A DNA stretch of 64,000 bases from Mycobacterium colombiense (GTDB lineage Bacteria; Actinomycetota; Actinomycetes; Mycobacteriales; Mycobacteriaceae), in assembly GCF_001672755.1 (NCBI RefSeq), contig NZ_LZKI01000047.1:34882-98881 (forward strand), read 5' to 3'. Positions 15,971-24,781 of this stretch are shown in pieces (within the stretch, counting starts at the first letter, position 1; every line of letters begins with the position of its first letter). Position numbers and translations under genes: made by a program. The notes below the pieces were generated by a model. It did not search any database and had not been told where the DNA came from. It worked only from the letters and a program-made list of their open reading frames with translations.

Positions 15971-16330
15971 GTGAACTTCAACAGCAGCCACAGCGGACCC
16001 AGCGCCGGAGCTTTTCGCGCCCCCAACTCGGCCGGGCCTTCCGGAGACGCCGCCCCCACCGAACGGCTCACCAGTCTCGGGCCTGGCGGCCCGCGGATAG
16101 CCAACCAGCCGGCGGTCGGCCAGCAGGGACGCACGCAGCGGACACGCCGAACCGTCGACCTGCCGGCGGCGACTCACCGGGCCCTCGACATTTGGCAGCG
16201 TGAGGCGGCCGACCGGCTGGGAGTCGCCCGGGTGACCGGGCAAGAGGTCCTCACCGCGCTCATCGACCAACTTCTGGTCGACCCCAAGCTGACGGCACAG
16301 ATCACCCGCGCCATCAAAGACCGGCGCTGA
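15971..16330 (+). CDS. Ribbon-helix-helix DNA-binding protein (plasmid partition-like)
   Basis: This 119-residue protein has a disordered N-terminal half (residues 1-55, rich in Gly, Pro, Ser). The C-terminal domain starts TRRTVDLPAATHRALDIWQ, a beta strand followed by a helix as in RHH proteins, and continues with TGQEVLTALIDQLLVDP. Similar C-termini occur in actinobacterial plasmid centromere-binding proteins. GTG 15971 has a strong GGAGGA 9 bases upstream. No ParA ATPase is next to it, so it is an orphan, perhaps a chromosomal relic of a plasmid or phage. It probably represses itself through the repeats just upstream. Confidence 0.65.
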   Translation: MNFNSSHSGPSAGAFRAPNSAGPSGDAAPTERLTSLGPGGPRIANQPAVGQQGRTQRTRRTVDLPAATHRALDIWQREAADRLGVARVTGQEVLTALIDQLLVDPKLTAQITRAIKDRR

Positions 16331-16367
16331 CCCCGCGTATCAGGCAAGGCCCGGAGATCCGGACGGC

Positions 16368-18047
16368 CTAGTCGACGTCCATTTCGCGCAACTCGCGCTT
16401 GAGGATCTTGCCCGTCGGGTTGCGCGGCAGCTCGTCGAGGAAGACCACCTCACGCGGCACCTTGTAGCGGGCCAGGTGGTCGCGCACGTAGTGCTTGACG
16501 GTGTCCTCGTCGAGGTCGGCGCCGTCCTTCTTCACCACGAAGGCGCGCAGGCGGTGGCCCCATTCCTTGTCTTCGACGCCGATCGCGGTGGCCTCCACGA
16601 CGTCCGGATGCCCGGTGATCAGGTCTTCGACCTCGGCCGGGAAGACGTTCTCGCCGCCGGAGACGATCATCTCGTCGTCGCGCCCGCTGATGAACAGCAG
16701 GCCGTCCTCGTCGAAGTAGCCCACGTCACCCGAGGACAACAGCCCGTCGATGATCTGCTTCTTACCGCCGCCGGTGTAGCCCTCGAACGGGAAGGCGTTG
16801 CCGACGAAGATGCGGCCCACCTCACCCTGCGGCAGCTCCTTGCCGTTGTCGTCGTAGATCTTGACCTTCACGCCCTTGACGACCGGGCCGACCGTCGACG
16901 AGTTGTGTTCCAGATGCTTGGGCTCGGCGATGGTGGCGAAGGCGATCTCCGTCGAGCCGTACATGTTGTAGATGACCGGGCCCAGATCCTTCAGGCCGCG
17001 TTCCGCCAGGTCGGCTCCCAGCGCCGACCCGGATACGAACACGATTTTCAGGCTGGACAGGTCGGGCTTCTTGTCCATCTTCTCGACCGCGTCGAGGATC
17101 CGCGACAACATCACCGGGACGACGACCATCGCGGTCACCTTGTGCTTCTCGATGTCTTCGAGCACCAGCGGCGGCTTGAACTTCCGGCGCAGCACCAGCG
17201 TCGACCCCAAGAACATCGCGATCGTGCCGTGCAGGAAACCCAGCGCATGGAACATCGGTGCGGGCAGCGACGTCACTTCGCCGGCCTTGAACGGAACGTG
17301 CGACAGGATGCCGCCGATGGGCGCCAGCGTCGGCGGGGTGCTGCGGTTCGCGCCCTTGGGGGTGCCGGTGGTCCCGCTGGTCAGGATGATGATCGACGAG
17401 TGCTTGTTCGCCTTGGGCGCGGGCTTCTTGTCGCTGCGCTCGATCAGGTCGGCCAGCGTGTCGTCCTTGCTGCCGGACTTCTCGTCACTGTCGGGATTGG
17501 TCCCCAGCGCCCGTAGTTTGCCCAGCTCCGGCGAGGCTTTGCTGACGGCCTTGGTGTACTCGTCGTCGTAGATGATCAGCTTGGCGCCCTCGCGCTCCGA
17601 CACCTCCTTGATCTGCGGGCCGGAGAACTCGCTGTTGAGCAGGATGATGCGGGCGCCCACCCGCGCGGCACCGAAGTAGGCGATCAGGAACCAGCGGGTG
17701 TTGCGGGCCAGGATGGCGATGCCGTCGCCGCCCTTGACGCCCTTCTCGATCAGCCCGTTGGCCACCGCGTGCGCCGCCTCGTTCAGCTCTCGGTAGGAGA
17801 ATTCGCCCTCCTCGTCGATGCACGCCGCGCGGTCGGGATGGCGCCTGGCGTTGAGAGCCGGCAGCATGCCGAACTCGCCCCACTTGTAGATGTCGGCGGC
17901 CATCGCGGCGTAATTTTGCGGCGGCTCGATCCGGAACGCGCCCGACTCGAAGATCTTGCGCACGTAATGCAATTCCGCGGAGCCGCGTTCGAGGTACTGC
18001 TGAACTTTTGCGGCGGCCTGACCGGGCAGGCCGAGGAGGTTAGGCAT
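16368..18047 (-). CDS. fadD2: Fatty-acyl-CoA synthetase FadD2
   Basis: This 559-residue AMP-forming ligase matches FadD2 (Rv0270, about 560 residues). The P-loop-like motif reads ILTSGTTGTPKG (about residue 208). The adenylate motifs YGSTEIA and SGDVGYFDEDG, and the C-terminal PRNPTGKILKRELR with the catalytic Lys, are all present. It activates fatty acids to acyl-CoA through an acyl-adenylate. The start at 18047 follows AAGGTGGATTTC; the frame stays open through the divergent polymerase gene but that is an artefact of GC-rich sequence. It converges with the RHH gene and is divergent from the polymerase gene 57 bp away. Confidence 0.9.
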   Translation of the reverse strand: MPNLLGLPGQAAAKVQQYLERGSAELHYVRKIFESGAFRIEPPQNYAAMAADIYKWGEFGMLPALNARRHPDRAACIDEEGEFSYRELNEAAHAVANGLIEKGVKGGDGIAILARNTRWFLIAYFGAARVGARIILLNSEFSGPQIKEVSEREGAKLIIYDDEYTKAVSKASPELGKLRALGTNPDSDEKSGSKDDTLADLIERSDKKPAPKANKHSSIIILTSGTTGTPKGANRSTPPTLAPIGGILSHVPFKAGEVTSLPAPMFHALGFLHGTIAMFLGSTLVLRRKFKPPLVLEDIEKHKVTAMVVVPVMLSRILDAVEKMDKKPDLSSLKIVFVSGSALGADLAERGLKDLGPVIYNMYGSTEIAFATIAEPKHLEHNSSTVGPVVKGVKVKIYDDNGKELPQGEVGRIFVGNAFPFEGYTGGGKKQIIDGLLSSGDVGYFDEDGLLFISGRDDEMIVSGGENVFPAEVEDLITGHPDVVEATAIGVEDKEWGHRLRAFVVKKDGADLDEDTVKHYVRDHLARYKVPREVVFLDELPRNPTGKILKRELREMDVD

Positions 18048-18104
18048 GAAATCCACCTTATGTGACGTCCGTCTCAGTACGGCCAGAAATTCTGGCGAAT
18101 TAGC

Positions 18105-19382
18105 ATGAACCGCATGACCCGTCCGGTTTTGCTGGAGGTGGCCGGGCGCGAGGTCACCATCACCCATCCGGACAAGGTGGTGTTCCCCCGCGCGAGTGCC
18201 CGCGAAACCTCGGCCGGCCCGTACACCAAGCTCGACCTGGTCCGCTATTACCTGTCCGTGGCGGACGGCGCGCTGCGCGGTGTGGCGGGACGCCCGATGA
18301 TCCTGAAGCGTTTCGTCAAGGGCATCACCGAAGAAGCGGTTTTCCAGAAGCGCGCGCCGGCCAAGCGGCCGGACTGGGTGGACGTCGCCGAACTGCGTTA
18401 CGCGCGAGGCACTTCCGCTGCCGAGGCGGTGATCCATGACGCCGCCGGCCTGGCCTGGGCGGTCAACCTGGGCTGCGTCGACCTCAACCCACATCCGGTG
18501 CTGGCCGACGACCTCGATCACCCCGACGAGTTGCGGGTCGACCTGGATCCGATGCCCGGGGTCTCCTGGCGGCGGATCGTGGACGTCGCGCTGGTGGCGC
18601 GCGAGGTGCTCGAGGACTACGGCCTGACCGCGTGGCCGAAGACGTCGGGATCGCGCGGCTTTCACATCTACGCCCGCATCGCCCCGCGCTGGGATTTTCG
18701 CCAGGTGCGGCTGGCCGCGCAGACGGTGGCCCGCGAGGTCGAGCGGCGGGCGCCCGAGGCGGCGACGAGCCGCTGGTGGAAGGAGGAGCGCGAGGGGGTG
18801 TTCGTCGACTTCAACCAGAACGCGAAGGACCGCACCGTCGCGTCGGCGTACTCGGTGCGGGCGACCCCGGATGCCCGGGTCTCGACGCCGTTGCGGTGGG
18901 ACGAGGTCGCCGGCTGCGACCCCGAGGCGTTCACCATCGACACCGTGCCCGCCCGGTTCGCCGAGACCGGTGACCCCTGGGCGGGAATGGACGACGCCGT
19001 CGGCGAGCTCGATCGGCTGCTGGTGCTGGCCGAGGAGATGGGGCCGCCCGAACGCGCGCCGAAAGGCTCGGGCAAGCGCGGCAGCGGAGCGGCAGGCCGG
19101 AGACAATCGAAGATGCCACTGATCGAGATCGCCCGGACCAAGACCAAGGACGAGGCGATGGCCGCGCTGGACGTCTGGCGCGACCGCTATCCCGAGGTGG
19201 CTCACCGGCTGGAGCCGGTCGACGTCCTGGTCGACGGGATGCGCGGGCCAAGTTCGATCTGGTACCGGATCCGGATCAACCTGCAGCACGTTCCCGAAGA
19301 CCAGCGGCCGCCCCAGGAAGAGCTGATCGCCGACTACAGCCCCTGGGAGGGTTACGGCGGAAAGCAGAAGCCGTCAAGCTGA
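18105..19382 (+). CDS. LigD-type polymerase/primase domain protein (PolD2-like)
   Basis: This 425-residue protein is a stand-alone archaeo-eukaryotic primase-type polymerase, homologous to the POL domain of LigD and corresponding to Rv0269c. The metal-binding aspartates lie in ELRVDLDPMPG (about residues 143-153). The nucleotide-binding segment SGSRGFHIYAR (about 185-195) and the FVDFNQNAKDRTVASAYSVR block follow. The family adds ribo- or deoxynucleotides, often in repair of broken or gapped DNA. The C-terminal 110 residues beyond the POL core (including IEIARTKTKDEAMAALDVWR) are an extra helical region. Start ATG 18105; ATG 18114 is also possible as neither has a strong ribosome site. Confidence 0.8.
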   Translation: MNRMTRPVLLEVAGREVTITHPDKVVFPRASARETSAGPYTKLDLVRYYLSVADGALRGVAGRPMILKRFVKGITEEAVFQKRAPAKRPDWVDVAELRYARGTSAAEAVIHDAAGLAWAVNLGCVDLNPHPVLADDLDHPDELRVDLDPMPGVSWRRIVDVALVAREVLEDYGLTAWPKTSGSRGFHIYARIAPRWDFRQVRLAAQTVAREVERRAPEAATSRWWKEEREGVFVDFNQNAKDRTVASAYSVRATPDARVSTPLRWDEVAGCDPEAFTIDTVPARFAETGDPWAGMDDAVGELDRLLVLAEEMGPPERAPKGSGKRGSGAAGRRQSKMPLIEIARTKTKDEAMAALDVWRDRYPEVAHRLEPVDVLVDGMRGPSSIWYRIRINLQHVPEDQRPPQEELIADYSPWEGYGGKQKPSS

Positions 19383-19395
19383 CCCCCGGCCGCGC

Positions 19396-20787
19396 TTAGA
19401 TCCCCACCCGCGTTATCGCGTTGTGCTTGCGCAGGTAGCAGTACCAGGTGACGGCGAGCAGGCCGAGGAAGAACACGATGTAGAACCGCAGCGCCGGTTC
19501 GATGCTGCCGAACTCCGACTTCGACCACGCGTATGCCAGCGGAACCACGAACCCGCCGAAGGCACCCACCGCCGAGATGACGCCGAGTGCCCCGGCCGCC
19601 TGGCGGCGCATGGCGACCATGGTGTCGGGATCTCCCCCGGCCAGTTCGCCCTTGATCTTGAAGATCCGCGAAATCATCCGGTAGGTCGAGCCGTTGCCGA
19701 TGCCGGTCGCGACGAACAGGAACATGAAGCTGGCGAAGAAGGCCGGCAGATTCACCGCCGTCACCGACCACAGCGCCGCCGCCGCCCCGATCGCCAGCAT
19801 CACGAAGCTGGCGGCCGTGATGCGGGCCCCGCCGATCCGGTCGGCCAGCTTGCCGCCGAGGGGCCGGATGACCGATCCGATGCCGGCACCCAGGAAGGCC
19901 CACGCCAGGGCGATGTCGCCGCGCCCGAAGACCGTCTTGAGCAGGGTCGGGAACGCGGCCGAGTAGCCGATGAACGAGCCGAAGGTGCCGATGTACAGCA
20001 GCGACATGACCCAGGTGTCGGGGTGCCGCAGCGACTCCAGCACCGGCTTCACGTCGGCCTTGGCCTCGGTGAGGTTGTTCATGAACAGGAACGCGCAGAC
20101 CGCGGCCACCACGGCCAGCGGCACGTAGAACAGTCCGGCGCGCGACAGCGCCATCCCGCCGCCGGCGATGACGATGGGCGGAATGATCTTCTGCACCACC
20201 GCCACGCCGATGTTGCCGCCGGCCGCGTTCAGGCCCAGCGCCCAGCCCTTGTCCTTCTCCGGGTAGAAGAACGAGATGTTGGCCATCGACGAGGCGAAGT
20301 TGCCGCCGCCGAAGCCGGCGGTCGCGGCGATCGCCACCAGAACGCCGAAGGGGAGGCCGGGGTGGCTCACCGCCCACGCCAGCAGCAGGCACGGGATCAG
20401 CAGCAGCGCCGCCGAGATGGTCGTCCAGTTGCGGCCGCCGAACAGCGGCACCGCGAAGGTATAGGGCAACCTCAGGAAAGCCCCGACGCCGCTGGGGACG
20501 GCGACCAGGCAGAGGGCCTGGCTGGCGGTCAGCGCCCACCCGGACGCCGCGGGGTGCCCGTGCGCCCCGGCCGTCATCTGCACGACCACGATGCTCCACA
20601 GCATCCACACGCTGAACCCGACATGCTCGGCGAAGATCGAGAAGATCAGGTTCCGGCGAGCGATCGGCTTGCCGGTCGTCTCCCAGAATTCGGGGTCTTC
20701 GGGCCGCCAGTCATCGATCCAGTGCCGTCCCGTATGACGCTCGCGCTGTGGCGCTTGCTGCGATACGGGGCCGAGGGTCGTGGTCAT
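19396..20787 (-). CDS. narU: Nitrate/nitrite transporter NarU
   Basis: This 463-residue integral membrane protein of the major facilitator NNP family matches NarU (Rv0267) in length. About twelve hydrophobic segments are visible, and the nitrate signature-type glycine-rich helix appears in GFGGGNFASSMANISFFYP and a second one later (VATGIGNGSTYRM). The conserved Arg in RLPYTFAVP and in the second half is typical for nitrate binding. Start ATG 20787 follows AGGAGTCCCACCGG. It probably imports nitrate for the assimilatory NirBD enzyme encoded about 8 kb away, or exports nitrite. Two GTTAC half-sites 22 bp apart lie upstream. Confidence 0.9.
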   Translation of the reverse strand: MTTTLGPVSQQAPQRERHTGRHWIDDWRPEDPEFWETTGKPIARRNLIFSIFAEHVGFSVWMLWSIVVVQMTAGAHGHPAASGWALTASQALCLVAVPSGVGAFLRLPYTFAVPLFGGRNWTTISAALLLIPCLLLAWAVSHPGLPFGVLVAIAATAGFGGGNFASSMANISFFYPEKDKGWALGLNAAGGNIGVAVVQKIIPPIVIAGGGMALSRAGLFYVPLAVVAAVCAFLFMNNLTEAKADVKPVLESLRHPDTWVMSLLYIGTFGSFIGYSAAFPTLLKTVFGRGDIALAWAFLGAGIGSVIRPLGGKLADRIGGARITAASFVMLAIGAAAALWSVTAVNLPAFFASFMFLFVATGIGNGSTYRMISRIFKIKGELAGGDPDTMVAMRRQAAGALGVISAVGAFGGFVVPLAYAWSKSEFGSIEPALRFYIVFFLGLLAVTWYCYLRKHNAITRVGI

Positions 20788-20848
20788 CCGGTGGGACTCC
20801 TGAGTTGAACGAGCGCGAGCAGTGACCACTCGACGCTAAAGACGCACT

Positions 20849-20875
20849 GTTACCGGACTGGGTGTGCACAGTTAC
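20849..20875. promoter_or_regulatory. Possible GlnR half-sites upstream of narU
   Basis: GTTAC occurs at 20849-20853 and again at 20871-20875, spaced 22 bp, which is the period between equivalent half-sites in a GlnR box (gTnAC-n6-GaAAC repeated). The GaAAC halves are not present, so this is weak. Confidence 0.25.
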
Positions 20876-20983
20876 GCGGGCAATACGCAGAAATCGCAAC
20901 GGCCCGGTCACGTTTGTCAGAACTCTGCAACGCAACGACGCAGCGAGCCCACGGCGTGGGGTGGATGCGCGACAATCGGCGCC

Positions 20984-21568
20984 ATGCAGGTGACAGAGGC
21001 TCCCCTGGGCCTACGGGAGCGCAAAAAGATCAAGACCCGCCGCGCCATCAGGCGCGAGGCGTTTCGCCTCATCGAGGAGAACGGCTACGCCGCGACCACG
21101 GTCGAACAGATCGCCGAGGCGGCCGATGTGTCGCCGAGCACCTTCTTCCGCTATTTCCCGTCCAAGGAATCGCTGCTTCTCGCCGACGACCTGGACCCGC
21201 TGATCCTGGACGCGTTGAAGGCCCAGCCGCGCAACCTGTCTCCGGCGCAGGCTTTCCGCCGGGCCTATCGGGCCGTCATCGACCAACTGCCCGACGATCA
21301 GCTGGAGTTCGAGAGCACCCGGCAGCGCCTGATGTTCTCGATACCCGAGCTCAAGGCGGCGATGTACGACGAGTACTACCGCACGGTGACCGTGGCCGCC
21401 GCGGCGATCGCGCACCGGATCGGCCGTGCCGCAGACGATTTCGAAGTCCGGGTGTGCGCCGGGGCGTTGACGGGTGCCATGATGGCCGCCTTCGACAGCG
21501 CACCGAAGACCGCCGACACGATCTTTCGCGCCCTGGACTTCATGGACGCCGGCATGCCGCTGGGCTGA
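20984..21568 (+). CDS. TetR family transcriptional regulator
   Basis: This 194-residue protein has a canonical TetR HTH at residues 15-60 (KTRRAIRREAFRLIEENGY, then TTVEQIAEAADVSPSTFFRYFPSKE), and the C-terminal domain resembles the MftR/AcrR-like group (residues 90-190). ATG 20984 is chosen; frames upstream lie over the narU promoter and lack similarity to anything. It is divergent from narU (196 bp between starts) and 57 bp upstream of the FecB-like gene on the same strand, so either could be its target. No M. tuberculosis counterpart is known to me at this place, where oplA would be expected. Confidence 0.8.
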   Translation: MQVTEAPLGLRERKKIKTRRAIRREAFRLIEENGYAATTVEQIAEAADVSPSTFFRYFPSKESLLLADDLDPLILDALKAQPRNLSPAQAFRRAYRAVIDQLPDDQLEFESTRQRLMFSIPELKAAMYDEYYRTVTVAAAAIAHRIGRAADDFEVRVCAGALTGAMMAAFDSAPKTADTIFRALDFMDAGMPLG

Positions 21569-21625
21569 CCGGGCTCAACAGCGCGGCGATGCGTCTGAGC
21601 GGGCGGAACGCGATACTCTCACGCG

Positions 21626-22630
21626 ATGCGACAGGGATGGAATCGACGGGGATTCTTGCAGCTCGCAGGGGCTGTCGGAGTTACCGCGATCGGCGGCGCG
21701 ACGGCGTTCTCTTCGGGGTGCTCGTCACGCAAATCGGCTCCGGGAGCAACCCCGGGTTCGGTGACGGTCACCCACCTGTTCGGTGAGACCGTCATCAAGG
21801 AACCACCCAAGCGCGTCGTCAGCGCCGGCTATACCGAGCAGGACGACCTGCTCGCGGTCGGCGTGGTGCCGATCGCCGTGACCAACTGGTTCGGTGACCA
21901 GCCCTCCGCCGTCTGGCCATGGGCCGCACCCAAACTCGGCGGCGCGCAGCCGACGGTGTTGAACCTGGACAACGGCATTCCGGTCGAGCAGATCGCCGGT
22001 CTCAAACCGGACCTGATCGTGGCCGTCAACGCCGGCCTGGACGCCGACACGTATCAGAAACTGTCCGCGATCGCCCCGACCATCGCGCAATCGGACGGCG
22101 ACGCCTTTTTCGAGCCGTGGAAGGAGCAGGCCTCCACCGTCGGCCAGGCGGTCTTCCAAGCCGACCGGATGAAGTCGCTGATCGACGGCGTCGACCAGAA
22201 ATTCACCGACATCGGCAAGAAGAATCAGCAGTGGACCGGCAAGAAGGCGCTGCTGATGCACGGCGCGTTGTGGCAAGGCACGGTCGTTGCCACCATGGCG
22301 GGCTGGCGGACGGACTTCCTGAATCAGATGGGACTGCCCGTCTCCGACGCCATCAAGCCGTTCGGCACCGATCAGCGGGCCGTCATCCCCCGCGATCACA
22401 TCAAATCGGTGCTGGAGTCGGCCGACGTGGTGATCTGGGCGACGCAGAACCCCGACGATCAGAAGGCGATACTGGCCGACCCCGAGGTGGCCGGGTCGCT
22501 GACCACCGCGCAGAACCGCAACATCTTCACCACAAAGGACCAGGCCGGGGCGATCGCGTTCGCGTCGCCGCTGAGCTACCCCGTCCTCGCCGATGAACTG
22601 CCGCCACTGATCACCAAGATCCTGGGCTAG
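21626..22630 (+). CDS. Iron-siderophore substrate-binding lipoprotein (FecB-like)
   Basis: This 334-residue exported protein has [19 protein letters not shown] (a twin-arginine-like start) followed by the lipobox FSSGC (Cys at about 32), so it is a membrane-anchored lipoprotein. The rest is a periplasmic binding protein of the FecB/FhuD class: a [21 protein letters not shown] segment near residue 63, and [15 protein letters not shown]. It corresponds to Rv0265c (FecB2), thought to bind ferric siderophore or heme. No permease or ATPase gene is adjacent. pxpB starts 112 bp downstream. Confidence 0.85.
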   Translation: MRQGWNRRGFLQLAGAVGVTAIGGATAFSSGCSSRKSAPGATPGSVTVTHLFGETVIKEPPKRVVSAGYTEQDDLLAVGVVPIAVTNWFGDQPSAVWPWAAPKLGGAQPTVLNLDNGIPVEQIAGLKPDLIVAVNAGLDADTYQKLSAIAPTIAQSDGDAFFEPWKEQASTVGQAVFQADRMKSLIDGVDQKFTDIGKKNQQWTGKKALLMHGALWQGTVVATMAGWRTDFLNQMGLPVSDAIKPFGTDQRAVIPRDHIKSVLESADVVIWATQNPDDQKAILADPEVAGSLTTAQNRNIFTTKDQAGAIAFASPLSYPVLADELPPLITKILG

Positions 22631-22742
22631 CCGCGCGGCGATGCCAGGGCTGTTTGAGCGTTTGCTAAGGCAGCTCTGGCAGAGCTCGAAATTCCGTCGG
22701 CGACCCTCGCACATGCCCCGATCCCGGGGTTACCGTCGAGTA

Positions 22743-23417
22743 ATGAGCGTGACGGACCTTAGCGGCGACCTGGCCCACAACCTGCCGACCGAGCTGGTCG
22801 GCAACACCGTCGTGGACTACGGCGACCGCGCGCTGATGGTGCAATGCGGAAGCACCGCCGAGGTATTGGCGTGGGCGGACGCGCTGCGCGCCGCGGCGAT
22901 ACCGGGCGTGGTCGACGTCGTCCCGGCGGCCCGCACGGTGCTGGTGAAGCTGGACGGCCCGCGCCACCAAGGCGTCATCCGCCACCGGCTGCGCAGGATG
23001 GACGTCGCCGCCACCCCGGACGCCGCCCCCGAGCGCCGCGCCGACGTGGTCATCGACGTCGTCTACGACGGTCCGGATCTGGCCGAGGTCGCAGGACACA
23101 CCGGACTGACCATCGCGGCGGTGATCGACGCCCACAGTTCCACGCTGTGGCGGGTCGGGTTCAGCGGATTCGCACCCGGTTTCGCGTATCTGGTCGACGG
23201 CGACCCGCGGCTGCGGGTGCCTCGCCGCCCGGAGCCGAGGACCTCGGTGCCGGCCGGCTCCGTGGGCCTCGCCGGTGACTTCAGCGCGGTGTACCCGCGT
23301 CAGTCCCCCGGTGGCTGGCAACTCATCGGCCGCACCGACGCGGTCCTGTGGGACCTGCAGCGGCCGAACCCCGCGTTGCTGACGCAGGGCATGTGGGTTC
23401 AGTTCCGGGCCGTCTAG
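22743..23417 (+). CDS. pxpB: 5-oxoprolinase subunit PxpB (KipI-like)
   Basis: This 224-residue protein belongs to the KipI/allophanate-hydrolase subunit 1 family (Rv0264c). The family core includes YGDRALMVQ (about residue 28), the central [16 protein letters not shown], and [21 protein letters not shown] (about 137-157) with [19 protein letters not shown]. With PxpC and PxpA it forms the ATP-dependent 5-oxoprolinase of bacteria. ATG 22743 is used, as residues upstream are not family-like. The stop is 37 bp before pxpC, so they are cotranscribed. PxpA is not in the window and the eukaryote-type OplA gene expected nearby is also missing. Confidence 0.85.
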   Translation: MSVTDLSGDLAHNLPTELVGNTVVDYGDRALMVQCGSTAEVLAWADALRAAAIPGVVDVVPAARTVLVKLDGPRHQGVIRHRLRRMDVAATPDAAPERRADVVIDVVYDGPDLAEVAGHTGLTIAAVIDAHSSTLWRVGFSGFAPGFAYLVDGDPRLRVPRRPEPRTSVPAGSVGLAGDFSAVYPRQSPGGWQLIGRTDAVLWDLQRPNPALLTQGMWVQFRAV

Positions 23418-23454
23418 CCAGTGGCGGGTCGCCACCCTAGCTAAGGAGACAACC

Positions 23455-24366
23455 GTGGCAATCCTGGAGATCCTCCGCACCGGACCGCTCGCCGTCGTCC
23501 AAGACCTCGGCCGCCCGGGACTGGCGCATCTGGGGGTGAGCCGGTCCGGGGCCGCCGACCGGCGCGCGCACCGGCTGGCCAATCGGCTGGTGGCCAACCC
23601 CGACGACAGCGCCACCGTGGAGGTGACGTTCGGCGGTTTCGTGGCCCGGGTGTCCGGCGGCGACGTCGACATCGCGGTGACGGGCGCCGACACCGATCCC
23701 ACCGTCAACGGAATCAAGTTCGGCACCAACAGCATTCATCATGTTCGCGACGGCGAGGTGATCGCGCTGGGCGCCCCCCGCGCCGGCCTGCGCAGCTACC
23801 TGGCGATCCGCGGTGGCATCCGCGTGGAGCCGGTGCTGGGCTCGCGCAGCTACGACGTGATGTCGGGCATCGGACCGGCGCCGCTGCGGGCCGGCGACCG
23901 GCTACCGATCGGCGAGCACACCGACGCCTACCCCGAACTGGATCAGGCGCCGGTGGCGGCCATCACCGGAGGCGTCGTCGAGCTGTTCGTGGTGCCCGGG
24001 CCGCGCGACGATTGGTTCGTCGAGCCGGACCGCCTGGTGCATACGTATTGGATTGCGTCCGATCGCAGCGACCGGGTGGGGATGCGGTTGACCGGCCGGC
24101 CCCTACAGCACTGCTACCCGGACAGGCAGCTGCCCAGCGAGGGTGCGACCCGCGGCGCGATCCAGGTGCCGCCCAACGGTTTGCCAGTGATCCTGGGACC
24201 CGACCATCCGGTCACCGGCGGCTATCCGGTGATCGGCGTGGTGGTCGATGAGGACGTCGACAAGATCGCCCAGGTGCGGCCCGGCCAGGCGGTGCGACTA
24301 CACTGGGCGCGGCCCAGGACTTTGGTGGGCGCCCACTCCGGCGCCGCGAGTTGGCCGTTCTCCTAA
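23455..24366 (+). CDS. pxpC: 5-oxoprolinase subunit PxpC (KipA-like)
   Basis: This 303-residue protein of the KipA/allophanate-hydrolase subunit 2 family (Rv0263c) starts at GTG 23455 after AAGGAGACAACC. Visible family motifs are [13 protein letters not shown] [20 protein letters not shown] (residues 14-33), [17 protein letters not shown] (about 117-133) and [17 protein letters not shown] with [17 protein letters not shown] near the end. It is the second subunit of the PxpBC pair and acts in the cytoplasm on 5-oxoproline together with PxpA. The whole-family pairing is clear; whether PxpA is encoded elsewhere in the genome cannot be seen. Confidence 0.85.
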   Translation: MAILEILRTGPLAVVQDLGRPGLAHLGVSRSGAADRRAHRLANRLVANPDDSATVEVTFGGFVARVSGGDVDIAVTGADTDPTVNGIKFGTNSIHHVRDGEVIALGAPRAGLRSYLAIRGGIRVEPVLGSRSYDVMSGIGPAPLRAGDRLPIGEHTDAYPELDQAPVAAITGGVVELFVVPGPRDDWFVEPDRLVHTYWIASDRSDRVGMRLTGRPLQHCYPDRQLPSEGATRGAIQVPPNGLPVILGPDHPVTGGYPVIGVVVDEDVDKIAQVRPGQAVRLHWARPRTLVGAHSGAASWPFS

Positions 24367-24780
24367 CGTAATTCGTTCGGTATGTGTCGGCGCCGGAGGC
24401 AAGCTGTATGCCAGCTCACACGAACCCACGGGTATGTGTGAAATCACTTGATGGCGGCGCTCATTCGGGCTTGATGAACTGCGCGCTCGCGAACTGATTG
24501 CCGCTCAGGGATTTACCAGATAACTGGTAATCAACTAACAGGCGATATTGGCCCGTTCCGGTTGACCCGCTGACGTCGTAAATGTGAGCATCGGACCGTG
24601 CGACGGGGCACGCCCCTTCATTCGGGGCGCCCAAGCGTCGAAAGCCAGCCTCCGAACAGCTTCCCGATACCGGGCGAGCGCGGTGCCCTCTGGCGTGGCG
24701 GCGGCCGGATGCGGCGGTTCGTGGGGCCTGACGAGAGGGAGCTGTATGCACGTCCACCGGTGCGATGTCGTTGGGACACA
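24367..24780. other. Intergenic region upstream of narK3
   Basis: Only one doubtful gene, on the minus strand, can be argued for in these 414 bp. The region carries a strong 18-bp palindrome at 24511-24528. In M. tuberculosis the aminoglycoside acetyltransferase gene lies between the pxpC and narK3 homologues; nothing like it is present here. Confidence 0.5.
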
Positions 24781-24781
24781 A
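24461..24781 (-). pseudogene. Possible gene remnant or small unknown gene
   Basis: A 106-residue frame starts at TTG and ends in the segment LVDYQLSGKSLSGNQFASAQ followed by FIKPE. The last 40 residues look like a genuine beta-rich protein with moderately GC-biased third positions, while the first 60 residues are Arg-rich and look like noise. It may be the tail of a decayed gene. It overlaps a palindrome in the narK3 leader. I recognise no family. Confidence 0.25.
24511..24528. promoter_or_regulatory. 18-bp palindrome upstream of narK3
   Basis: TTACCAG-ATAA-CTGGTAA is a perfect 7-bp inverted repeat with a 4-bp centre, in an AT-rich setting 253 bp before the narK3 start. It looks like a repressor or activator operator. 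No regulator is identified. Confidence 0.5.

Noticed and set aside
18048..19289. Upstream extension of FadD2 to about 970 residues
   Set aside because: The extra part is antisense to the LigD-type polymerase gene and has no similarity to ligases; the start at 18047 matches FadD2 length.
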